From Chloroflexota bacterium (GTDB lineage Bacteria; Chloroflexota; Anaerolineae; Aggregatilineales; Phototrophicaceae), in assembly GCA_011523705.1 (NCBI GenBank), contig WTGC01000140.1, positions 110,667-174,666 on the forward strand: a stretch of DNA of 64,000 nucleotides. Direction: 5' to 3'. Position numbers and translations under genes: made by a program. This document shows, in pieces, positions 21,684-29,971 of this stretch; within the stretch, counting starts at the first letter, position 1, and each line of letters begins with the position of its first letter. A model generated the notes under the pieces. That model ran no database searches. It was given only the letters and a program-made list of their open reading frames with translations, and was not told the DNA's origin.

Positions 21684-22875
21684 TTTGGATGCCCTCCAGA
21701 ATCTGAGTCAACTTCTCGACAAGTTCGTCTACGTGCTGCTTTTCAATGATCAGCGGCGGAATAAATCGAATGGCGTCGGGTCCGGAATTCACCAGCAGCA
21801 ATCCATGTTCGTAACCTTGGGCAACGATGTCGGCGGGCGGGACGCTTATCTCAATCGCAGCCATCAGACCACGGCCTCGCACATCGGTGATATGCGGGCT
21901 GTTGATCTCCTCCAGCCGTTCGAGCAGATAATCGCCCACTTCCTTAACGTGCTCCAGAAAGCCGGGGCTGAGGATGCGCTTCACCACCATTTCGCCCGCG
22001 CGCATGACGACCGCGCCGCCGGAAAAGGTCGAGCCGTGGTCGCCCGGCTGCATGGCGCCGCCCACTTCCTCCGTGACCAGGATCGCGCCGATCGGCAGAC
22101 CGCCCGCCAATGGCTTGGCCAAGGTCATGATATCGGGGCTCACGCCGCTGCTGGTATGCGCCCAGAGTTCGCCCGTGCGCCCCATGCCGCACTGGATCTC
22201 GTCAAAAATCAGCACGGCTTCATGCTCGTCGCAAAGCTGGCGCAAAGCGCGCAAAAACTCGGCGCTGGCCAGGTTGATGCCGCCCTCGCCTTGAATCGGC
22301 TCGACGATTACTGCAACGGTGTCCTGATCGATCAGCTCCCTGGCGCTGTCGATATTATCAAACTCGCCCACGACGGCGCCCGGCACCATCGGCTTGAAGG
22401 GCGTCTGATACTTCTCGGTCGGCGTTACCGAAAGCGCGCCCAGAGTGCGGCCGTGGAAGGCTTTGGAAAAACTGACGACTTTCGTCTTGTTCTTGTGTTC
22501 ATTGACGTAGGCGAGCTTGCGCGCGAACTTCAGGGCGCCTTCGTTGGCTTCGGCGCCGCTGTTGCAGAAGTAGGCTTTATCGGCGAAGGAATTGGCGCAG
22601 AGCAATTCGGCCAGGTCGGTCAGCGCCTGCGTATGATACAGACCGCTGACATGGATGAGGCCGGTGCTCATCTGCTTGGCGACCACGTCCATCAACTCTT
22701 TGTCGCCGTATCCCAGCGAGTTGACAGCGATGCCAGCCACCCAATCGGTATAGGCTTTGCCGTCCGCGTCATAGACGGTCACGCCTTCGCCGCGCTCCAG
22801 CACGAAATCCGGCCGGCCCGCAACCGGCACGCTGAACTGTTTGTCCTTCTGAATCACATCCGCTGTTATTGACAT
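21673..22875 (-). CDS. argD: Acetylornithine aminotransferase
   Basis: Class III PLP aminotransferase: NSGAEANEGALKFARK, VLIFDEIQCGMGRTG. Sits between argB and argJ. Confidence 0.9.
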   Translation of the reverse strand: MSITADVIQKDKQFSVPVAGRPDFVLERGEGVTVYDADGKAYTDWVAGIAVNSLGYGDKELMDVVAKQMSTGLIHVSGLYHTQALTDLAELLCANSFADKAYFCNSGAEANEGALKFARKLAYVNEHKNKTKVVSFSKAFHGRTLGALSVTPTEKYQTPFKPMVPGAVVGEFDNIDSARELIDQDTVAVIVEPIQGEGGINLASAEFLRALRQLCDEHEAVLIFDEIQCGMGRTGELWAHTSSGVSPDIMTLAKPLAGGLPIGAILVTEEVGGAMQPGDHGSTFSGGAVVMRAGEMVVKRILSPGFLEHVKEVGDYLLERLEEINSPHITDVRGRGLMAAIEISVPPADIVAQGYEHGLLLVNSGPDAIRFIPPLIIEKQHVDELVEKLTQILEGIQNES

Positions 22876-23651
22876 ATCTCCTCACTCATTCTCGATTTCG
22901 CCTCCGAGCCAAAAAAGGTCGTGCCTCCGCGCGTTGCCCAGCCATGCAAATCTGTGATCACCGCTTGCGGCACACCCGATTCTAGCACAGCCAGGGCGCT
23001 TTCCACTTTGGGTATCATGCCGCCGTAAATCACGCCGCGCTCGATCAATTCCAGCGCCTGCGACTGTGTCAAATTCGCGGCGCGCTTCCCTTTGATTAAT
23101 ACGCCGGCGACATTGGAAATGAATACGACTTCGCGCGCGCAAATGGCGGCCGCGATTGCGCCAGCCACCGGATCGGCATTGAGGTTGAAGTTGCTGCACT
23201 CGCCCAGGCTAACCGGCGACACTACCGGGGTTATGCCCCGCCTGAGCAAGTCGGTGATCACCTCACCCCGCACGGAAACCACTTCGCCCGTATAACCCAT
23301 GTCAAGCGATTCATGGCGCATTTTGCGCGCGCGGATCAATCCACGATCGACGCCCGACAAGCCTTGGGCATCGACACCCGCCGACAGCAAGTATCGCACA
23401 AGTCGCTTGTTGACGCTGCCGCACAAGACCATCTCCACCAGCGCCAGCGAATCAGCGTCGGTCACGCGCAAGCCGTCGACATAGCGGGGCTCGATATTCA
23501 ACTTTTGCTGCAGCTGCGAGATTTCCACGCCGCCGCCGTGCACGATCACCAACGAACTGTCGGAATCTGCCACGACCTTCGCGAACTGGCTAATCAGTTC
23601 GTGGTCGTCCAGGCAATGTCCGGAGACCTTTACGACGCTGATGCAATCCAT
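22866..23651 (-). CDS. argB: Acetylglutamate kinase
   Basis: Amino acid kinase fold; VIVHGGGVEISQLQQKLN; position between argC and argD. Confidence 0.9.
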   Translation of the reverse strand: MDCISVVKVSGHCLDDHELISQFAKVVADSDSSLVIVHGGGVEISQLQQKLNIEPRYVDGLRVTDADSLALVEMVLCGSVNKRLVRYLLSAGVDAQGLSGVDRGLIRARKMRHESLDMGYTGEVVSVRGEVITDLLRRGITPVVSPVSLGECSNFNLNADPVAGAIAAAICAREVVFISNVAGVLIKGKRAANLTQSQALELIERGVIYGGMIPKVESALAVLESGVPQAVITDLHGWATRGGTTFFGSEAKSRMSEEICQ

Positions 23652-23653
23652 CG

Positions 23654-24658
23654 CTATATCAATCCCAGGGTCTCATCCAGTCCAAACATCAAGTTCATAT
23701 TCTGCACCGCCTGGCTCGCGGCGCCTTTGCGCAGATTGTCGGTCACGCTTGTGATGTGCGCGTGGCGCGGCAAAACGGGCGTGATGCTGATGACGCATCT
23801 ATTCGTCTTCACCGCATGTCTCAAGGTCGCCTGCTCGCCCAAGGGCAAGACATCCACCAAAGATTCGCCATCGTACATTTCGGTGTAGAGATCGTGCGTC
23901 TGATCGCTTTCGATTGTTTCGTTCAGCGTCACGTAAATGCTTGTCATCAGTCCGCGGTCAACCGGCAAGAGATGCGGGCAGAATATGATTGGACCAACGC
24001 GCTCGCTGATCTTATGCGCCTCCTGCTCCATTTCACCGAGGTGACGATGCGATCGGCCCGTCTTGTAGGGAATCAAATTGCTGTAGACCTCGGCGAAATG
24101 CGTCGTGAGCGATGGCTTGCGACCAGCGCCGGTAACACCTGACTTGGCGTCGATGATTACCGGCGTGTCTTCGCGCAGCGCCTCGGCTGCCAGCAAAGGA
24201 TAGATGCCCAGCAGAGTCGTTGTCGGGTAACAGCCCGGCGTCGCGACCACGTCAGCGCCGATGACATTCTCGCGATTGATTTCCGGCAGTCCATAAGGCG
24301 TCGGCAACAATTCCGGGTGTGGATGAGGACTGTGATAAGACCGTTCATAGGCTTCGGGCGTATCGATACGCAGGTCAGCCGACAGGTCCACCACCTTAAC
24401 GCCCGCGTCAATGCCCCGCTTGGCCATCGCTGCCGAAGTCCTATGCGGGAGGGCTAGGAAAATCACATCGACGGTATCCAGCGCGACTGAGTCCGCGGGC
24501 ACATAACGAAGATTCGTGCCGGGGACGGCATCGCCGGCATAGGTGTTTGATGTCGCGAAAGCCAGGTCAATTCGCGGATGGCGCCAAAGGATCTCCACCA
24601 GGTCCAGACCGGCATAACCGGAACCGCCATATACACCCGCACGGATTCTGCTATTCAT
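23654..24658 (-). CDS. argC: N-acetyl-gamma-glutamyl-phosphate reductase
   Basis: RAGVYGGSGYAGLDLVEIL; PGCYPTTTLLGIYPL active site; SD GGGAGAGG upstream. Confidence 0.95.
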   Translation of the reverse strand: MNSRIRAGVYGGSGYAGLDLVEILWRHPRIDLAFATSNTYAGDAVPGTNLRYVPADSVALDTVDVIFLALPHRTSAAMAKRGIDAGVKVVDLSADLRIDTPEAYERSYHSPHPHPELLPTPYGLPEINRENVIGADVVATPGCYPTTTLLGIYPLLAAEALREDTPVIIDAKSGVTGAGRKPSLTTHFAEVYSNLIPYKTGRSHRHLGEMEQEAHKISERVGPIIFCPHLLPVDRGLMTSIYVTLNETIESDQTHDLYTEMYDGESLVDVLPLGEQATLRHAVKTNRCVISITPVLPRHAHITSVTDNLRKGAASQAVQNMNLMFGLDETLGLI

Positions 24659-24677
24659 CGTCCTCTCCCTACAAAAC

Positions 24678-24713
24678 AAAAACCCTGACCGGCGATTTCG
24701 AGATCAGGGCTTC
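24678..24713 (-). terminator. Attenuator terminator hairpin upstream of argC
   Basis: Minus strand AAGCCCTGA-tctcgaaatcgccgg-TCAGGGTTT followed by TTTTTGTTTT; ends about 20 nt before the argC ATG. Confidence 0.8.
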
Positions 24714-24737
24714 TCTTGCATTTGAACAGACGTCTTG

Positions 24738-24827
24738 TCACAAACACAAAGCGCGCGCGCTGAACCCGACCCGTGCGGGACGGCGACGCCTCAAAATTTC
24801 GAATGCCACTCTACAATTTGACATCAT
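24738..24827 (-). CDS. Putative arginine leader peptide MMSNCRVAFEILRRRRPARVGFSARALCL*
   Basis: 29-codon ORF with AGG CGT CGC CGT run plus 3 other Arg codons. It lies between a consensus-like promoter and a hairpin/U-tract upstream of argC. Confidence 0.75.
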   Translation of the reverse strand: MMSNCRVAFEILRRRRPARVGFSARALCL

Positions 24828-24852
24828 GACTTTGTCTATTTGCGCTCCTCAA

Positions 24853-24881
24853 ATTCTAATTTTCGCGCCGGAAATAGTCAA
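24853..24881 (-). promoter_or_regulatory. Predicted sigma70-type promoter of the arg operon
   Basis: Minus strand TTGACT-N17-TAGAAT (-35 at 24876-24881, -10 at 24853-24858), about 25 nt upstream of the leader peptide ATG. Confidence 0.65.
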
Positions 24882-25267
24882 CTCAAGAGCATATCTTTAT
24901 GCACAATTGAAATTTCCTTGTGCAATGTATACGAAGATTTGCGGCGCTGTCAGCTGCTTGCTTCGCGATTAGTTCGGAGAATTGCGTCTATGTACATCTG
25001 TCTTCTGCGAAATGATACAGATTGAGATTATCGTGGCAAATTCGGCGACCAAGCGCAGGCTTGGCGGCGGATGGCAGCCAGGGCGGCGAATGCAGCGAGA
25101 CGCAAACTATCGTATAGTATGGTGGCTGCCTGATTCGCCAGGCTTCAAAGCACGATCCGTACGTCTGCACTAAGGTTTTGGTCAGAGAGAGATGGCAAGT
25201 TCAGAGGTTCAGCGCCGTTCGATGTCGCATGAATATGGCACATTCCTGAATTGCGCTTGTGAAAAAC

Positions 25268-25296
25268 TTGACAAGTAATTGAATACGCGTTAAATT
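25268..25296 (+). promoter_or_regulatory. Predicted sigma70-type promoter upstream of sigma factor gene
   Basis: TTGACA-N17-TAAATT. Confidence 0.6.
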
Positions 25297-25531
25297 GTGC
25301 TTGGAGCAGGCAAAACTAGTAGTCATTCTGTTGGTTGCACTGGATTCTTATTGAGTGAACTGCAGCGCGCTGTGAGCGAGACCATCGCTGCGGCTCGCTG
25401 TATACCAATATGAATGGCGAAGCATGGACAATTGAGTTGTCAACGCGCGATCTCATTTGCCCGAAAATGGGATTTAGTATAGATTGCGTCTGCCGTGCAA
25501 AGAGTTGGTTAGCGTTCTGAAGTGGAAAGGC

Positions 25532-26839
25532 ATGTCTGTGGTAGCGGTATTGGAAAACGTCAATAACTTGACGCAGCGCGAAGAGTTGCGGAAGCAACTA
25601 GTCGAAAAGTCAAACAATCAAGGTTTTGTCACTTACAGCGACATCCTCGAACTCATGCCGGACGTCGAAGGCGATGTCGCTTTGCTTGACGACCTCATGG
25701 ATAGCCTGCTCGAAGCCGGGATTGAAGTCATCCCGGGGCCGGCCAAGCCCGTCCCGGAGGCTGCCGATGAGGATGAGCAAAAAGAGGTAAAGCCCCATTC
25801 CGATACCTTGCCTGCGGACGCTGACGATGAAGAGCACGACGAACGTAATGCCCTGCTCAAAGTCCTGAAGAAGGATTTGACGGCCGACGCGGGCTATCAG
25901 GCCGCGCTCGACACCGACGATGTCGTGGGCCTCTATTTGAAAGAAGCCGGCCGAGTACCGCTGTTGACAGCAGCGGAAGAGGTCATGCTGGCGAAGCGCA
26001 TGGAGGCGGCCGAATTCGCCCGCGTCCGGCTGGTGGACTGCGAGGATCAGCAAGTTCTGGAGCTCAGTTGGAGCGAAGAACAAAGGCTGCGCGCGACGAT
26101 GTTGGACGGGGAACAAGCGCAGGAGCACCTGATCCGCGCCAATGCACGTCTCGTCATCAGCGTGGCCAAGAAGTATATCGGCCGCGGCGTGCCCTTCCTG
26201 GATCTGATTCAGGAGGGCAACATCGGGTTGATCCGCGCCACCAACAAATTCGAATATCAGCGTGGGCACAAGTTCAGCACCTACGCCACCTGGTGGATCC
26301 GGCAAGCCGTCAGCCGGGCGGTCGCCGATCAGGGCCGGACGATTCGAGTCCCGGTGCACATGGGCGATCAATTGAACCGTATGCGCCGCGTGCAACTGCA
26401 ATTGCTGCAGGAACTGGGTCGCGAACCTCAAATTGATGAATTGGCGCTCGGCATGGATACCACGCCGGACAAGGTGGAAAACCTGCTGGAGATTTCGCGG
26501 CGACCCGTGAGCCTGGAAACGCCAATAGACGACGAGGGCGATTCTACCTTCGGCGACTTTGTCGAAGACAGCAACAGCCCGGCGCCATCGGAAGAAGTCG
26601 CCACCCATCTGCTGCACGTGCAATTGCAGCAGGCGCTGGACAAGCTGCCGGATCGCGAAGCGCAGATCTTGCGCTTGCGTTATGGGCTCGCCGACGGGCG
26701 CGTTTACACCTTGGAGGAAGTCGGGCAGACGATCGGCGTGACCCGGGAGCGCGTCCGCCAGTTGGAAGCGCAAGCCTTGAATCGCCTCCGCCAATCTTCA
26801 GCCCATGTCATTCTCAAGGACTATCTATACGAGGTATAG
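25532..26839 (+). CDS. rpoD: Primary RNA polymerase sigma factor (RpoD/SigA)
   Basis: Region 2 VPFLDLIQEGNIGLIRATNKFEYQRGHKFSTYATWWIRQA and region 4 TLEEVGQTIGVTRERVRQLEAQALNRLR. Confidence 0.95.
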   Translation: MSVVAVLENVNNLTQREELRKQLVEKSNNQGFVTYSDILELMPDVEGDVALLDDLMDSLLEAGIEVIPGPAKPVPEAADEDEQKEVKPHSDTLPADADDEEHDERNALLKVLKKDLTADAGYQAALDTDDVVGLYLKEAGRVPLLTAAEEVMLAKRMEAAEFARVRLVDCEDQQVLELSWSEEQRLRATMLDGEQAQEHLIRANARLVISVAKKYIGRGVPFLDLIQEGNIGLIRATNKFEYQRGHKFSTYATWWIRQAVSRAVADQGRTIRVPVHMGDQLNRMRRVQLQLLQELGREPQIDELALGMDTTPDKVENLLEISRRPVSLETPIDDEGDSTFGDFVEDSNSPAPSEEVATHLLHVQLQQALDKLPDREAQILRLRYGLADGRVYTLEEVGQTIGVTRERVRQLEAQALNRLRQSSAHVILKDYLYEV

Positions 26840-26884
26840 CGTCCGACACCCTGCGCGATTGAGGCAATCTGCAAAATCCCTCGA

Positions 26885-26930
26885 ATGACCCCACACAGAT
26901 TCCGTGATTGGGGTCATAATTTTATTTGAT
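26885..26930 (+). terminator. Intrinsic terminator downstream of rpoD
   Basis: ATGACCCC-N17-GGGGTCAT followed by AATTTTATTT. Confidence 0.75.
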
Positions 26931-26981
26931 GGCTGCCAAGCTGGAGCCCGCAATGACCGAGCCTGTTGGAGCGCCATAGCC

Positions 26982-27545
26982 ATGCAAGCTGCCGGACTTG
27001 ACACTGCTCAACTGATTTTTCGCGATGGCGTTGATACCGATATCCCCTATTGTCTGGCGCTCGACAGCGACTTTCAAAGCGAGCACGTGTGGCAAATGAC
27101 CGTGCAGGAATCCGGCGACGACGTCCAGATCAGCTGCCGCAAACAGCGACTGCCGCGCCATCTGGATTCAAGACATGTTGCCGATCCGCAGCAGCTTGAA
27201 TGGACGCTGCGGCAGAATTATTGTTTCGTCGTTGTGCAAGACCAGAGCAGCAATCATATTCTCGGCTATGCCTCGATGTGGGTTGATCAATCCAGCCAAG
27301 TCGCTTATCTGCAAAATATCGTGATCGACCGACCCTACCGCCGCCGCAGTCTGGGTTCCCGCCTGGTTCACGTCGCGCGGCAGTGGGCGAGCGAATATCG
27401 TCTCAGACAGATTCTGTTTGAGATTCCTACAACTAACTTTCCCTGCATCATGTTCGCCAGAGCTTTGGGCTTCAGTTTCTGCGGTTTCAACGACCATCAT
27501 TTCGCCAACCGCGAAATTGCGCTCTTCTTCAGCCTGTCCATCTAG
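26982..27545 (+). CDS. GNAT family N-acetyltransferase
   Basis: AYLQNIVIDRPYRRRSLGSRLVHVARQW. The ORF opens at 26904, but that overlaps the rpoD terminator. Confidence 0.75.
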   Translation: MQAAGLDTAQLIFRDGVDTDIPYCLALDSDFQSEHVWQMTVQESGDDVQISCRKQRLPRHLDSRHVADPQQLEWTLRQNYCFVVVQDQSSNHILGYASMWVDQSSQVAYLQNIVIDRPYRRRSLGSRLVHVARQWASEYRLRQILFEIPTTNFPCIMFARALGFSFCGFNDHHFANREIALFFSLSI

Positions 27546-27637
27546 GCTCATCGCCGTATCTGATTTTTGCTACACTTGTTGACAGAAGTAAATCCAAGTT
27601 AGTCATGCGAAAACTGACAAGCTATCTATAGCAAAGC

Positions 27638-27664
27638 GGGCGAGCCACCGGCTCGCCCCTACAA
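27638..27664. repeat. Palindromic intergenic element (REP-like)
   Basis: Perfect 9-bp hairpin GGGCGAGCC-acc-GGCTCGCCC followed by CTACA; its reverse complement shares TGTAGGGGCGAG with 35350-35361. Confidence 0.55.
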
Positions 27665-27667
27665 CGT

Positions 27668-29674
27668 TTGGATTTTTTGGAGGATTTCTTCCATGCTGCA
27701 ATTATTCTCATTACTTGCTTGGAACGGCTGAGTCACAACGCTAAAGGACCTGAGTTGAGCATACTCACGACCTTGCTTCTAACTGTCAATGAGACTTTGA
27801 CCGCGGGCAACGCCATCATCGCGGTCTCACTTCTGCTGTTCAATTTGACGCGAAACCTGAATAACCGCGTCGCCAAGACATCGGCGGTCGTCCTTGCCTG
27901 CGTCGCCGCCGCCTATGTCGCCGACGCCTTCATCTCGCTTGAGCCGGATTACGCAGCGCACGAAATCGCCTCCAGGCTGCAATGGATGGGCATCGCCTTC
28001 ATTCCGGCCGCGATGTATCACCTGTCAGACGCCCTGCTCGCGACGACTGGCTTGCCCTCGCGCGGCCGGCGAAAACGCGTGGTCCGCCTGCTTTATCTGA
28101 TTGGCGCCGCTTTCCTGCTCGCCGTCGCTTTTTCCGATTCGCTCGTCCAAGTTGTCAGCGCGCAAGGATCGGTGAGCATTCAGGCTGGTCCCATATTCTT
28201 GATCTATTCGCTTTATTTCTTGCTTGCCAATGGTTTCGCTTTCTTCAACGTGCAGCGGGCGCGCAAGCGATGCCTGACACGAGCGAGCGCCCGGCGCATG
28301 GCTTATTTGCAGATCGCCTTCCTGACGCCTGCCTTGGGGATATTTCCCTATTCGGTTTTGCTCAAGCCCGGTGATGAATTAACTTTGTTCGGTCTGTTAG
28401 TGATCAATACGGCCAACATCATCATCATCCTGATGCTCTTCTTCTTGTCTTACCCGCTTTACTTTTTCGGCTCGGACAGGCCGGATCGCCTGGTCAAAAA
28501 GCAACTGCTCGATTTTCTTCTGCGCGGTCCCGCGACCGGATTGATCGCGCTGGCAGTGGTCAACTTCACTGCGCAGGCATCACGCATTCTGAGCCTGCCC
28601 GGCGAAGCTTTTACACCGCCCGCCGTCGTTGGCGCCGTCTTGCTTTGGCAGTGGTTCGTCTCTCTGGCCTTGCCGTACTTCGAAAAGTTCTTCATTTACC
28701 GCGATGAGGACGACGAACAGATCACCAAGCTGCAGACGCTCAGCGACCGGGTCTTGACACACACCGACCTTTCTCAGCTGATCTTGGCAACGACTGAGTC
28801 TATTTGCGACTATCTTCGCATCGACAAAGCCTTCGTGGTCAGCCTCGCCGGCGCCAAGCCTGAGATGGTCAGCCGGGTTGGATCATCTGATTTTGACGAA
28901 GCAAGTCTCTTGAATGATGGCGAGCTCTTGCGACAAGCCTCGGCGCGGACCAAGGAGCAGCCTGATCCTGGTTATATCGCGTGGGGCGGCTTCGCGCTCG
29001 TTCCTTTGCGCAGCAGCAGGGCGAGCGGCAACGGCATGGAGGCGCTGACCATCGGTCTGCTTGGTTTGCTGAACAACGATGAGACGCTGCGCGACGAATT
29101 GTCGGCGCCGGGCGGATCCCTGGAGGCCTTTGTCAACCGCGTCGAAACGAGCCTCGATGATATGCATCTGCAAGCGGAAATGTACAACCTGCTTGAAGGT
29201 CTGCTGCCGCAATTGCAAATGACGCGGTCGCGGGCGCTGCAAGTCGAATACAGACAATCCGAAGTCAATCCCCCTCACATTGACGCCTTGCCCGATCGCG
29301 ACGAGCTGTTCGAGCAGGTGCGCGCCGCGTTGAGGCACTACTGGGGCGGATCCGGCATGACTCAAAGCAATATGATGATGCTGAGCGCGGTGCAGAGCCG
29401 CATTCAACACGGGGAAGAGACGCCGGTGAACGCTCTGCGCAAGCTGCTGGAAGAGGCGATTGCATCCCTGAAGCCCGAAGGCGAGCGGAAATTGCTGAGC
29501 CCCGAATGGACCTTGTACAACATTTTGCAGCTCCGTTTTCTCGAGAACAGAAAAGTCCGCGAAGTCGCGCGGAGCTTGAGCATGAGCGAAGCCGACCTCT
29601 ATAGAAAACAGCGCATCGCGATTCTGGCTGTGACGGATCTGATATTGGAGCAAGAGCGGGCGCTGCTGGAATAA
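27668..29674 (+). CDS. Membrane protein with 7TM-like N-terminus, GAF-like region and C-terminal HTH-like region
   Basis: Multiple hydrophobic helices, then DLSQLILATTESICDYLRIDKAFVVSL (GAF-like), then LQLRFLENRKVREVARSLSMSEADLYRKQRIAILAV (HTH-like). The N-terminal start is uncertain. Confidence 0.65.
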   Translation: MDFLEDFFHAAIILITCLERLSHNAKGPELSILTTLLLTVNETLTAGNAIIAVSLLLFNLTRNLNNRVAKTSAVVLACVAAAYVADAFISLEPDYAAHEIASRLQWMGIAFIPAAMYHLSDALLATTGLPSRGRRKRVVRLLYLIGAAFLLAVAFSDSLVQVVSAQGSVSIQAGPIFLIYSLYFLLANGFAFFNVQRARKRCLTRASARRMAYLQIAFLTPALGIFPYSVLLKPGDELTLFGLLVINTANIIIILMLFFLSYPLYFFGSDRPDRLVKKQLLDFLLRGPATGLIALAVVNFTAQASRILSLPGEAFTPPAVVGAVLLWQWFVSLALPYFEKFFIYRDEDDEQITKLQTLSDRVLTHTDLSQLILATTESICDYLRIDKAFVVSLAGAKPEMVSRVGSSDFDEASLLNDGELLRQASARTKEQPDPGYIAWGGFALVPLRSSRASGNGMEALTIGLLGLLNNDETLRDELSAPGGSLEAFVNRVETSLDDMHLQAEMYNLLEGLLPQLQMTRSRALQVEYRQSEVNPPHIDALPDRDELFEQVRAALRHYWGGSGMTQSNMMMLSAVQSRIQHGEETPVNALRKLLEEAIASLKPEGERKLLSPEWTLYNILQLRFLENRKVREVARSLSMSEADLYRKQRIAILAVTDLILEQERALLE

Positions 29675-29693
29675 CCTCTCAATTGGCGAGAGC

Positions 29694-29835
29694 CGTAGAC
29701 ACAGGCGCGACAGTGCCGCCCACGCACAATAACTTGCGACCCGCTCAAGGCAAGACGCTTGATAATTCACGCGCTCGCGAGGTATAGCTCCCCTTCCATA
29801 GCTGGCTGTGGAAGGGGCCGGAGGATGGGGTTAGA
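29694..29835. repeat. Dispersed palindromic intergenic repeat, copy 3
   Basis: CGTAGACACAGGCG (29694-29707), and CCCCTTCCA/TGGAAGGGG hairpin (29790-29817) followed by ccggaggatggggtta. Confidence 0.5.
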
Positions 29836-29971
29836 CGCCTGCCATAGCGTGCACTATGTAAGCGCAGCGCCGCCGCCTCTTGGCCCTTTTCCTCCCAAAA
29901 ACCTGCATTGCATTCCCTGAATCTGTCTATACTGGTGTCAGAATTGGAATCGCGCATAAGCGGAACGACTT

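Noticed and set aside
24547-24972. Plus-strand 141-aa ORF across the argC start and leader
   Set aside because: Runs antisense through the arg leader; low-complexity, no signature, and incompatible with the promoter/terminator evidence.
24982-25173. Short ORFs on both strands in the argC-rpoD gap
   Set aside because: No SD, no recognisable product and overlapping opposite-strand ORFs; treated as non-coding.
25610-26794. 394-aa ORF antisense to rpoD
   Set aside because: Shadow ORF; rpoD is clearly the coding strand.
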